Source: Nitrospira sp. ND1 (GTDB lineage Bacteria; Nitrospirota; Nitrospiria; Nitrospirales; Nitrospiraceae). From it: a DNA stretch of 64,000 nucleotides. Shown in pieces: positions 17,950 through 25,410 of this stretch. The DNA is taken from positions 962,795 to 1,026,794 of the forward strand of contig NZ_FWEX01000006.1 of NCBI RefSeq assembly GCF_900170025.1. The letters run 5' to 3'. The notes beneath the pieces were generated by a model. The model was given only the letters and a program-made list of their open reading frames with translations. It ran no database searches and was not told where the DNA came from. How positions within the stretch are numbered: position 1 is the stretch's first letter; every line of letters begins with the position of its first letter. The position numbers and the translations under genes were made by a program.

Positions 17950-17990
17950 TTGACACACCTATAGCCATACGATATATGTTCGTATCTATA
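17950..17990 (+). promoter_or_regulatory. promoter with overlapping inverted-repeat operator, RHH regulator gene
   Basis: TTGACA at 17950-17955 and TATATG at 17973-17978 are separated by 17 bp. An inverted repeat ATACGA, seven bases, TCGTAT (17967-17985) covers the -10 box and is nested in an outer TATAG/CTATA pair. This is the usual layout for autorepression, and ribbon-helix-helix proteins bind such short inverted repeats. It probably controls the RHH, excisionase-like and integrase genes as one unit. Confidence 0.6.
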
Positions 17991-18004
17991 ACGGAGGGCC
18001 ATAG

Positions 18005-18304
18005 ATGAGTCCAAAACCGAAAAACACGCCGCATCGAGTCCTATTGTCGTTACCCACGGACCTCTACAACACCATTTCGCGAGTATCTGCTGCTATGGAT
18101 AAGCCGCGAGCCGAAATCATCCGAGACTTATTAGCCGAACAGCAGCCGATTCTCGAACATATGGCGACAATGTTGGAACAGGCGAAGGCTGGCAAATTAG
18201 ATCAGGCCATGAAGGGCTGGCAGAAAATGACCGGGGAGGCATTGAAAGGCCTGGGCGTGCTCATGTCTCCCCCAGATATAAAAAAGGCGAAGCCCAAGGC
18301 CTAA
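18005..18304 (+). CDS. ribbon-helix-helix regulator
   Basis: 99 residues. The first 50 fit a CopG/MetJ-type ribbon-helix-helix domain: a basic N-terminus, strand HRVLLSLPTDLYNTISRVSA, then a helix in MDKPRAEIIRDLLAEQQPIL. The rest is a helical, charged tail. ACGGAGGG lies ahead of the ATG. It is the first gene after the inverted-repeat promoter at 17950 and precedes the excisionase-like and integrase genes, so I infer a repressor of the excision module. It could instead be an orphan antitoxin, but no toxin follows it. Confidence 0.7.
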   Translation: MSPKPKNTPHRVLLSLPTDLYNTISRVSAAMDKPRAEIIRDLLAEQQPILEHMATMLEQAKAGKLDQAMKGWQKMTGEALKGLGVLMSPPDIKKAKPKA

Positions 18305-18356
18305 GACGGTGCAAATCTTCAATACAATCATTTCTAAATGAAAGGGGGTGAGGAAA

Positions 18357-18578
18357 ATGTCAGAGCAAGTGCTTAAACGCCTGTATTCCGTGAGGGAGGC
18401 GGCACGCTATCTCGGTGTAAGTCCGTGGTCGGTTCGCAATCTTCAGAAATTACGGACTTTGCCCTGTGTGCGGCAAGGCCGTCGAGTGCTGTTCGATATT
18501 CATGATTTGGAACGACACATCGAGAACCACAAAACGGAGGTCCATGATGGGCATGATTTATCGCCGCAAGAAGCGTGA
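18357..18578 (+). CDS. excisionase-like helix-turn-helix protein
   Basis: 73 residues from the ATG at 18357, with GGGGGTGAGG just upstream; the GTG at 18348 is too close to that site to be the start. The sequence LYSVREAARYLGVSPWSVRN followed by VRQGRRVLFDIHDLERHIE is the MerR-like winged helix of the HTH_17/excisionase group. The gene overlaps the integrase start by 35 bp. Such proteins bend attachment-site DNA and set the direction of recombination towards excision. Confidence 0.8.
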   Translation: MSEQVLKRLYSVREAARYLGVSPWSVRNLQKLRTLPCVRQGRRVLFDIHDLERHIENHKTEVHDGHDLSPQEA

Positions 18579-19803
18579 TCCGGCCACGGGCAAGCTAGAG
18601 GAGCAAGGCCCCTACTGGATGAAGTATTACATCGAGGGCCGAGCGATTCAGGAAAGCACAAAGGTTTTCGAGAAGGAACAAGCCAAGAAGATTCTCAAGG
18701 TCAAAGAGGGAGAAGTCGCGGCTGGGATTTATCGAGGGCCGAGTATGGATCGAATCAGGTTCGAAGATCTCGCCGCATTGGTCCAACAGGACTACCAGAT
18801 CAACAGGCGAAAAACGGTTCGACGGATCACCGAGTATCAAAAACACTTGGAACCGTATTTCCGTAAAACCCGAGTGTCTTCCATGACCACGGAACGGATC
18901 AAAGCCTACATCATCAAACGACAGGAGCAAGGCGCGGCCAATGGCACGATCAACCGGGAAATCGGATTTCTCAAACGGATGTTCCGCCTAGGCTACCAAC
19001 AGACTCCCCAGCTCGTGGCTCGTGTGCCCCACATTCCCCAGCTCAAAGAGCACAACATACGCTCCGGCTTCTTCGAGCATGAGGATTTCCTCGCCCTGCG
19101 CGGTGCCCTCCCCGACTATGCCCAAGTTCCAGCGACGCTGGCCTACTACAGTGGCATGAGAATGGGAGAAGTGTACTCGCTCCAATGGAAGCAGATTAAC
19201 TGGACAGAGGGGAAACTCTTTCTGAAGGCCCAGGATACCAAAACGAACACCCCACGGGTCCTCTATTTGACCGGGGACCTCTATCGGGTGCTCTTGGCCT
19301 GGAAGACCCGTTGCGACAAGAAATGGCCGGCCTGTCAGTGGATCTGCCATCGAGGCGGCATTCGCCTGCAGAGCTTCAAGCGGTCCTGGTGGGAAGCCTG
19401 CGAGGCCGTAGGTTTAGGGCACAGGGTGAAGGATGAGAGAAAGGACCGGCTCGTGTGGGACGGGAAGAGACCTCACGATTTCCGGCGTACAGCGGTGCGA
19501 AACATGATCCGGGCAGGCGTGCCGGAAAAGATCGCCATGGCCATTTCTGGTCACAAAACCAGAAGTGTCTTTGACCGGTACAACATCGTGAACGAACGGG
19601 ACCTCGAACAGGCTGCACGATCACTCACGGCCTACTTCGAAAAGCAGACGGTTACACTTGCGGTTACACTGGCAGAATTGAGGGGTGAGAGCAGCGCTGT
19701 CGCAAACCGCCAACAGGTTGATTCGTCGGAGATATTTCTGGAGCCGGCGAGTGGAATCGAACCACCGACCTGCGGTTTACGAAACCGCTGCTCTGCCAAC
19801 TGA
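18544..19803 (+). CDS. int: tyrosine-type site-specific integrase
   Basis: 419 residues from the ATG at 18544, which has CGGAGG six bases upstream; longer frames overlap the excisionase gene without a site. The N-terminal part (about 55-150) is a SAM-like core-binding domain, the catalytic domain follows with Arg in YSGMRMGEVYSLQW, His-x-x-Arg in RPHDFRRTAVRN, His in ISGHKTRSVFDRYN and Tyr in the same motif. The last 20 residues are translated from the tRNA-Thr gene itself, since the reading frame ends inside it. That means the tail is made only in the integrated form; in the circle the 3' end would be the same because the repeat is shared. It catalyses integration and excision of the element. 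Confidence 0.95.
   Translation: MMGMIYRRKKRDPATGKLEEQGPYWMKYYIEGRAIQESTKVFEKEQAKKILKVKEGEVAAGIYRGPSMDRIRFEDLAALVQQDYQINRRKTVRRITEYQKHLEPYFRKTRVSSMTTERIKAYIIKRQEQGAANGTINREIGFLKRMFRLGYQQTPQLVARVPHIPQLKEHNIRSGFFEHEDFLALRGALPDYAQVPATLAYYSGMRMGEVYSLQWKQINWTEGKLFLKAQDTKTNTPRVLYLTGDLYRVLLAWKTRCDKKWPACQWICHRGGIRLQSFKRSWWEACEAVGLGHRVKDERKDRLVWDGKRPHDFRRTAVRNMIRAGVPEKIAMAISGHKTRSVFDRYNIVNERDLEQAARSLTAYFEKQTVTLAVTLAELRGESSAVANRQQVDSSEIFLEPASGIEPPTCGLRNRCSAN
19650..19670 (+). repeat. paired GGTTACACT direct repeats near right end, candidate integrase arm sites
   Basis: Copies at 19650-19658 and 19662-19670, with the same 12-bp period as the left pair at 10481. They lie within the integrase coding sequence (encoding QTVTLAVTL), 66 bp before the core repeat. 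The shared block extends to 25 bp with two mismatches (from 19648 on the right, 10479 on the left). Confidence 0.6.
19736..19783. repeat. right attachment site inside tRNA-Thr
   Basis: 48 bp identical to 10299-10346. It runs from three bases past the CCA end through the T arm to the anticodon loop of the tRNA-Thr gene, so integration rebuilds a complete tRNA. Confidence 0.92.
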
Positions 19804-19814
19804 GCTACGCCGGC
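19739..19814 (-). tRNA. tRNA-Thr (anticodon CGT), integration target
   Basis: 76 bases including an encoded CCA. On the minus strand the acceptor arm is GCCGGCG paired with CGCCGGC, the D arm GCTC...GAGC, the anticodon arm GCGGT-TTCGTAA-ACCGC with anticodon CGT, and the T arm GGTGG-TTCGATT-CCACT. All stems pair. The gene is intact despite the element, because the attachment repeat supplies its 3' half. It decodes ACG threonine codons. Confidence 0.95.
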
Positions 19815-19914
19815 TTGTTGACCTGAACATCATCTTCGGATCGGTCAAGGAGCGCAATCTTACTCAGGGGATGGAAGCACTGTCAATGATTGAAACGCCT
19901 CCCGTTACAGAGCA

Positions 19915-20081
19915 GATAGAAAAATGGGATGATCCCGTAATTGTTCGAACATGATCTGCGCCTTGACCTCCTCGCCCGCTGGAGAGAGGTGACAATTGTC
20001 CTGAAACCATTCATCCTCAAACCGATCTTGGGGCGGAATAACAAAGGGCACTCGATACCGGGTCGCGATTGTCAGTAATCA
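19915..20081 (-). pseudogene. 3' fragment of an SGNH hydrolase gene cut by IS21
   Basis: The minus-strand frame reads ATRYRVPFVIPPQDRF and later DNCHLSPAGEEVKAQ before a TAA at 19917-19915. The Asp-x-x-His of this segment is the C-terminal catalytic pair of SGNH hydrolases, the part missing from the truncated frame at 22315-23324. It has no start codon of its own. The two pieces were one gene before the insertion. Confidence 0.85.
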
Positions 20082-20145
20082 TGCCAAATTGACCCCTGTC
20101 ATCATGTGAAATGGACCCCTCCCCCACAACCAGGAGAGGACACCC

Positions 20146-21456
20146 ATGGAGCTAGCAGAACCAGTGCGCACCCCACTACCTTCTTCTCGGGAGACGGCTC
20201 GAACGGAGGAGGATGGGATGCTGCGAGAAGACGGCGTGCGAGAGGTGCTGGCGCGACTACAGCGCGGCGAGCGTATCAAAGCCATTGCGCGGGATCTCGG
20301 CGTGGCCCGCAATACCGTGAAGCGGTGGCAACGGCTGGGGGGCTGGCGCCCGCGGCCGTCGGGACCCCGCCCCAGTCAGATCGATCCCTATCGGCTATTC
20401 GTGGAACGCCGCGGCCCCGAAGTGAATTGGAACGGCCGGGTGCTCCATCGGGAACTGCAGACGTTAGGATTCGCGGGGACCTACCAACAAGTGCAACGGG
20501 CGATTCAGCCGCTCCGCGTCGATCGCGCCTGGGCGACCGTGGCGACTGTGCGGTTTGAGACGACTCCGGGCCAGCAAGCCCAAGTGGATTTTGGCCAAAC
20601 CCGTCTCTGGATTGGCGACCGGCTGGAAGTCATCCACATCTTTGTGTTCACCCTCGGGTACTCTCGCCGACTGTGGGCGTCGGCTTATCCGCATGAACGG
20701 CTCAGTGCGCTCCTCGATGGGCATGAGCGGGCCTTCCAGCATTTTGGCGGCGTGCCGTTGGAGTGTCTGTACGATAACCCCCGGACCCTGGTCCTGGGCC
20801 GGCGCGAGGGCCGCGTGCTCTGGCATCCGGTCTGGGAGGATTTTGCGCGGCGCTATGGGTTTACGCCGCGGGCCTGCCAGCCGTATCGGGCACAGACCAA
20901 GGGCAAAGTAGAAAGCGGCGTGAAATATGTGAAGCGCAATGCCCTCGCGGGCCGCCGGTTTGCGTCGTGGGACGCCTTGAACGCCTGGCTGCAGGAGTGG
21001 ACGGTGACGGTCGCGGATCAGCGCGTCCATGGGACGACGCATGAGCGGCCGATCGAGCGGTTCGCCCGGGAGACGCTCACGCCGCTGGGCTCGCGGTCCC
21101 CCTATCACTATGAACGGGTGCGTCTGCGCCGCGTTCCGGCCGATGCGCTCGTCGCCATCGCGGCCGCCCGCTATTCTGTGCCGGTGGAGTATGTCGGCAC
21201 GACCGTCCACGTGCAGGAGAGCAGTCGTCACTATGAAATCTTCCATGGCGGGGTCTGCATTGCGCGGCATGCCAAGTCCCCGCGCCATGCGGTGGTCGTG
21301 GATCGGGCGCACTATCGCGGGCTGCTGCGCGCGGGCGGACCCGCCCCCACGCCCCGGCCGCCCCAGTGGGATCCTGGGTATGGGGACCTCGGCGAGGTGA
21401 TGGTCCGGGATCTGGCCCTCTATGCCGCCGTGGCCGAACCGGGCGGTGCCTCATGA
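20146..21456 (+). CDS. istA: IS21-family transposase IstA
   Basis: 436 residues. An N-terminal helix-turn-helix (VLARLQRGERIKAIARDLGV, then NTVKRWQRLGGW) is followed by a DDE integrase-type core: Asp in QAQVDFGQTRLW, Asp in ECLYDNPRTLV, and Glu in KGKVESGVKYVKRN. The C-terminal domain (VPVEYVGTTVHVQESS) is the usual beta-barrel of the family. CAGGAGAGG six bases ahead of the ATG gives the start. It cuts and joins the IS ends together with IstB. Confidence 0.95.
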   Translation: MELAEPVRTPLPSSRETARTEEDGMLREDGVREVLARLQRGERIKAIARDLGVARNTVKRWQRLGGWRPRPSGPRPSQIDPYRLFVERRGPEVNWNGRVLHRELQTLGFAGTYQQVQRAIQPLRVDRAWATVATVRFETTPGQQAQVDFGQTRLWIGDRLEVIHIFVFTLGYSRRLWASAYPHERLSALLDGHERAFQHFGGVPLECLYDNPRTLVLGRREGRVLWHPVWEDFARRYGFTPRACQPYRAQTKGKVESGVKYVKRNALAGRRFASWDALNAWLQEWTVTVADQRVHGTTHERPIERFARETLTPLGSRSPYHYERVRLRRVPADALVAIAAARYSVPVEYVGTTVHVQESSRHYEIFHGGVCIARHAKSPRHAVVVDRAHYRGLLRAGGPAPTPRPPQWDPGYGDLGEVMVRDLALYAAVAEPGGAS

Positions 21457-22244
21457 GCACGCCCCAACTGGAGCGACTCCAGGCACACTGTCAGCGCCTG
21501 CGCCTCTATCAAGTTGCCGCCGAACTGCCGAGTTTACTGGAGCAGGCGGCCAAGGCGGAACGCTCCTATACCGACTTTTTAGAGGAGGTACTGCGGCGCG
21601 AGGTGCAGGCCAAGACCGACAAGCATCTGGCGATGCGGTTGGCGATGGCGCGGTTCCCGTTCCAGAAGACGCTGGAGACGTTCGACTTTAAGGTCCAGCC
21701 CTCCATTGATGTGAAACTGATCCGTGAACTCGGCACCGGGCGCTATCTGGAGCAGGGCGAGAATGCGTTGTTCCTCGGGCCGCCCGGCGTCGGCAAAACG
21801 CATCTGGCCGTGGCCCTGGGCATCGCGGCCTGTGAACAGGGCCACCGCGTCTTGTTTACGACCGCCATGGGGCTCCTCGCGACGCTCGGCAAAGCGCTCT
21901 CCGAAAACCGGCTGGAGGACCGGCTCAAGGTGCTGGCCCAGCCCCAGCTCTTGATCATTGATGAGATCGGGTATATCCCCATTGATCGGCAAGGCGCCAA
22001 TCTGTTCTTCCAGCTCATCTCTCGGCGCTATGAGAAGGGCTCGATCCTGCTCACCAGCAATCAGAGCCTCGGCGCCTGGGGCGACGTGTTTGGCGATCCG
22101 GTGATCGCCACGGCGATTCTCGACCGGCTCCTCCACCATTCCATCACGATCAATATTAAAGGTGAGAGCTATCGATTGCGAGAGAAGCGGAAGGCGGGGC
22201 TCTTCAAGTCCCCTGTCGGTGCCGCGGCCCAGTCGGAGTCATAG
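21453..22244 (+). CDS. istB: IS21-family helper ATPase IstB
   Basis: 263 residues from the ATG at 21453, which overlaps the istA stop (ATGA). Walker A is LGPPGVGKTHLAVALG and Walker B LLIIDEIGYIP; a sensor-like LLTSNQSLGAWGDVFGD follows. IstB is an AAA+ ATPase related to DnaC that selects target DNA and activates IstA. The longer frame from 21366 lies inside istA and lacks a ribosome-binding site. Confidence 0.95.
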   Translation: MSTPQLERLQAHCQRLRLYQVAAELPSLLEQAAKAERSYTDFLEEVLRREVQAKTDKHLAMRLAMARFPFQKTLETFDFKVQPSIDVKLIRELGTGRYLEQGENALFLGPPGVGKTHLAVALGIAACEQGHRVLFTTAMGLLATLGKALSENRLEDRLKVLAQPQLLIIDEIGYIPIDRQGANLFFQLISRRYEKGSILLTSNQSLGAWGDVFGDPVIATAILDRLLHHSITINIKGESYRLREKRKAGLFKSPVGAAAQSES

Positions 22245-22314
22245 CGCCATCACATGCAGATTCAACTCGGGGGAGGGGTCAATTTCACATCAGAATAAAA
22301 GGGTCAACTTCGGC

Positions 22315-23324
22315 TGATGATTGACAGCGATTTCCCGCATGACGTCATAGTTCTTTTCCAGCCCCAGAATCAGAGCCTCTTCGAACCCTTTGAAGGCTCC
22401 TGCATTCTTGCTGAGATTCTGCCTTCTCGCTTGCAAGAAACCGAACAACACCACGGCTGAGCCGGCCTGTTGACTCGAAGACACGAGCATGTCGAGATTC
22501 CGTCGGAACCCTTCGGGCGCCTGCATTCGTACCCGTTCAAGCGCCGTTTTCGGATCCACTTCCCAAAACGGCTCCGTCACGACGACCGCACCGATCGGCT
22601 CCAGCCACCTGGAGTAGACGTATTTTGCTGTGCTGCTGTGCCGCAGCAGAAATTTCTCTCCTGGGCGTGGAATCTCACCCGCCCCATACCGTCTGAAGTG
22701 GGTATATTCGGGAGTGTAATTCCCGAAAAAAAGCGGCAGTACGTCGTTGCCGCCGCCATGATAGATCACGATATCGGGCTGGAGAAAACGATGTCGAAAC
22801 ACATAGCCGGCGAGCGCCTCGGCGCTGGTTCCGTAGTTCAGTCCCGCATTGACTACCTGAACCGTCTTCTTCGAAATCGTCTTGAGTTTAGCCTCGAGGC
22901 AGGCCACCCACGTATCCGCCGGGTTCTTCACGAACGGCCACATGAAGGTCGTCGATCCCCCCAGCACCAGAATTCGAATGGTGTCCGGTGGTTTTGCGAC
23001 AGTGAATTCTCTATTCCGATAGCCAAGCGAATTGGTCTGTTGATACCCGTCCGTCGTCAAATTGGGCAGATGCGTGTAGAGCAAGTAGGGATGGGACGCG
23101 AGTGACGCGCTCTCTCCGTTTACATCAGAGCGAACGGTCGGCTGTTGCCCCAGGTACAGATCGATGATCCGCTTTCCATTCGAGAAGGGCGTGCGCTCAT
23201 AGAGGTACCCTGTGACCCATTCCAGAACGATAATCGAACAACTAACGCTGGCTAGCCACAGACATGCCAGGAAGAGGATTCGACGGGCCCGTGGCCATCG
23301 TGTTCGTCCGGTCAGCATCACCAC
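22315..23324 (-). pseudogene. 5' fragment of an SGNH hydrolase gene cut by IS21
   Basis: About 335 residues of the original protein, then up to ten residues read from the IS before a chance stop at 22290. One N-terminal membrane helix (ILFLACLWLASVSCSIIVLEW) anchors a periplasmic SGNH/GDSL domain with Ser in IRILVLGGSTTF, Gly in VNAGLNYGTS and Asn in YHGGGNDVLPL. The Asp-His pair that completes the active site is on the detached fragment at 19915. Relatives decorate or trim cell-surface polysaccharides. The truncated product should be inactive, though it may still fold. Confidence 0.85.
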
Positions 23325-23351
23325 CGCCTTCCGGAAGGTAGAGTGCCACCC

Positions 23352-25319
23352 TCAACGGATCTTACTCAGAGGAATCCCGGTTAACACCGGTTGCCGACCA
23401 CCCATCGGCAGACAGAGTGTGGGCTGGCCACCCCCCGTCGCTCCTCGCGTAACGGCATCGACCTGATCATGCACGTATTCGCAGAGTTCCCCGGACAACA
23501 CAGTCCCGCTTTTGTCGAGATCGGCCGCTCCGCGCAACCCCTTCAGCAGGAAATATGTGAACAACCCATGTTGTCCCGGCTGATAGGCTTGCGCCTCCTG
23601 TAGGCCGGAGTTTCCGATCATCAGCATGACCCGATCCGGCTCCCCGCTTGAATCCTGTTGGGTCCATCGCGGAGGGACCACCCGGCCCGGATCGGAACCG
23701 GACGACGGCTCCAGGGAGAGATCCAGCATCAACACGGCTTGCTTCACGGAGGCTTTGGTCAGAGCCCGCTGAAGCCGGGCGAGGGAAAACATCCGGGATG
23801 CACCGGCTCGCGTCCCATCGTAAGGCAACAACGAGACGATCCCGGTCTCTTGATCCACCACAGCCCGGCCGGACAGATAAATATACACCGTCGCCTGCGG
23901 ACTGCCCTGCTTGGGCAACCACTGCTCAAACACTTCGATCAAGTCATCTCTAAGCGCTTTGGCGTCGGACAGCACCTTCACCTTGTGCGGAGGAACGCCC
24001 AGAACGGTCTTGAAGTACCCGCCCATGACATCAGCATCGTGTGCGGCGAACTTCACCGTCGGCACGGCCGGATCCCGGAACGCGCCGATACCGATCGCGA
24101 TCCCGACACTGTTCGGTTGCGCCGACTTTCCATTCCTGCTCGGGAGTTGGTCCACATCTACCGACAATACCTCTACAGCGGCACCGGCATCAGGATGTAT
24201 CGCGACAAAAAACTTCTTTGCTGACGGGAGCAGGACGTTGGATGACGCTCGCAGGGCACACATCAACTCGGCCTGCTCGGCGTCTGCGACCGCCCCCACC
24301 TTGCCGTCAACGGCCACGCGGCGAACTTCACCCGGCTGCAGCGTCCCCAACGAGACCGGCGACTTGAGGCCTCCGACGATCGCGGCATGACCGCTCAATT
24401 CAACCTCGACTCCCTCCGCAACTACAGCCCCCTCGTTCTTGACTTCAAACTCCACACTGAACGACTCACGTTGTTCCAGAACATGATTCTGGTTATCGTC
24501 TCGGATGATGGTCCGGAACGAGAGTTGAGTCATCCCGGATCGGATAGCCGAATCCGGGGCTGCGGCCTGCGGCGTGGAGCCGGCAGCGGATTGCAAGGGA
24601 GCTACCGGAACCACCGGTGTGGCCGCCAATGGAGCCACTGCCGGTGTCGCAGGCGGCACGGGAGCAGACTGCATGGTTCCCTTGTCGCCGCTCTTTCTGA
24701 ACTGTGCCTGCTCGCGAATTTTGGTGGCAGTGCCAAGCTGTTGCGCCATACCTTCCACAAGCTTGGCGGCCGCCTCTTCCGCCACTTTGTCGAGGCCGCT
24801 GATACTGCAGGTGTCGGCCCGCGTCTCGACTTCTCCGGTCGCAGCGCTCTGCAATTTCTTGCTCACAAGGACCGTGCCGTGGTGATCGGTATACGAAAAC
24901 TCCATCCCCAGCGTCACCGTCGCAGGATAGGATTTATTGGCCTTACGAGGAATGAACAGATCCACCTGGCGGACTCCTAACGCGGTATCCACCACACCAT
25001 CCACGGCACCAGTCGATGGGCCTGGTTCAAGGTGCACGCGTTCGAATACCTGCCCCATGCGCTTTTTCAATTGCGTCTCTAACCCGTCACGAATGGGCAG
25101 GGTGAGGGCCTGGCCACAGGCATCGCGATAGTCTAGCGACGCCGCAGCGATACTGTGATCCATCCGAAGCTGGACGGTGAGTGGGAGATTGTAATGAGTG
25201 GGCAGGCTGCTACGCTGACCGAAGAATTGGCATCCGCTCGACACCCATACCACGAACAGCAGAAAGGCGAGAGGACACCTCGACAGCCGCCGCACACTTG
25301 GTCCTATTCCTGGGCACAT
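23352..25319 (-). CDS. lipoprotein with degenerate caspase-like domain
   Basis: 655 residues from the ATG at 25319, chosen because it gives a lipoprotein signal: basic LRRLS-type start, hydrophobic core, lipobox VSSG-Cys30. Middle: a domain of unknown type that binds a long serine/proline/alanine linker, then an immunoglobulin-like CARDB-type segment (SVEFEVKNEGAVVAEGVEVE). The C-terminal 230 residues follow the C14 caspase fold (VGIAIGIGAFRD, FAAHDADVMGGYFKTVLG, YIYLSGRAVVDQETG, VLMLDLSLEPSSG). The catalytic His of the usual SGHG is replaced (SGRA), and the expected Asp-x-Cys-x-Gly reads DLSLEPSSG, so no catalytic Cys is visible. I infer a non-proteolytic pseudo-caspase on the periplasmic side of a membrane. 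Confidence 0.7.
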   Translation of the reverse strand: MCPGIGPSVRRLSRCPLAFLLFVVWVSSGCQFFGQRSSLPTHYNLPLTVQLRMDHSIAAASLDYRDACGQALTLPIRDGLETQLKKRMGQVFERVHLEPGPSTGAVDGVVDTALGVRQVDLFIPRKANKSYPATVTLGMEFSYTDHHGTVLVSKKLQSAATGEVETRADTCSISGLDKVAEEAAAKLVEGMAQQLGTATKIREQAQFRKSGDKGTMQSAPVPPATPAVAPLAATPVVPVAPLQSAAGSTPQAAAPDSAIRSGMTQLSFRTIIRDDNQNHVLEQRESFSVEFEVKNEGAVVAEGVEVELSGHAAIVGGLKSPVSLGTLQPGEVRRVAVDGKVGAVADAEQAELMCALRASSNVLLPSAKKFFVAIHPDAGAAVEVLSVDVDQLPSRNGKSAQPNSVGIAIGIGAFRDPAVPTVKFAAHDADVMGGYFKTVLGVPPHKVKVLSDAKALRDDLIEVFEQWLPKQGSPQATVYIYLSGRAVVDQETGIVSLLPYDGTRAGASRMFSLARLQRALTKASVKQAVLMLDLSLEPSSGSDPGRVVPPRWTQQDSSGEPDRVMLMIGNSGLQEAQAYQPGQHGLFTYFLLKGLRGAADLDKSGTVLSGELCEYVHDQVDAVTRGATGGGQPTLCLPMGGRQPVLTGIPLSKIR

Positions 25320-25410
25320 AGATGACTGCACAATAGTTTCGTTATACCGAATCTCACAAAGACATAACAACCGACGCGATGCCGCGTTGACAGTCCTCCT
25401 GTGCTCGGCT

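Larger units (their letters stand above)
10299..19783. mobile_element. 9.4-kb integrated element in tRNA-Thr(CGT) carrying a STAND defence candidate
   Basis: The element lies between two 48-bp perfect direct repeats, at 10299-10346 and 19736-19783, which are 9437 bp apart. The right copy is the 3' part of an intact tRNA-Thr gene; the left copy is a displaced fragment with no 5' half. The cargo is a DUF5615/DUF433 pair, an HUH replication protein, the large nuclease-STAND protein, a ribbon-helix-helix regulator, an excisionase-like protein and a tyrosine integrase that ends inside the tRNA. No conjugation, packaging or structural phage genes are visible. The structure fits an integrative mobilisable element or a phage satellite that excises and replicates by rolling circle. 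The boundaries are read directly; the lifestyle is inferred. Confidence 0.9.
20082..22314 (+). mobile_element. IS21-family insertion sequence
   Basis: About 2.2 kb with istA and istB overlapping by 4 bp. The ends are imperfect inverted repeats: TGCCAAATTGACCCC on the left against AGCCGAAGTTGACCC read inward on the right, and a second block (20106-20124 against 22270-22288) that matches at 18 of 19 positions. Multiple terminal repeat blocks are typical of IS21. I could not find a clean target duplication, so the exact ends are uncertain by a few bases. Both genes look intact and are more GC-rich than their neighbours. Confidence 0.88.

Noticed and set aside
19685-19954. 89-codon frame reading through the tRNA-Thr gene
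   Set aside because: Its middle part (SRRVESNHRPAVYETAALPT) is the well-known false translation of a tRNA gene on the opposite strand; no ribosome-binding site.
20070-22325. target-site duplication around the IS21 element
   Set aside because: The flanking bases on the two sides (near 20081 and 22315) do not form a clear direct repeat, so none is claimed.
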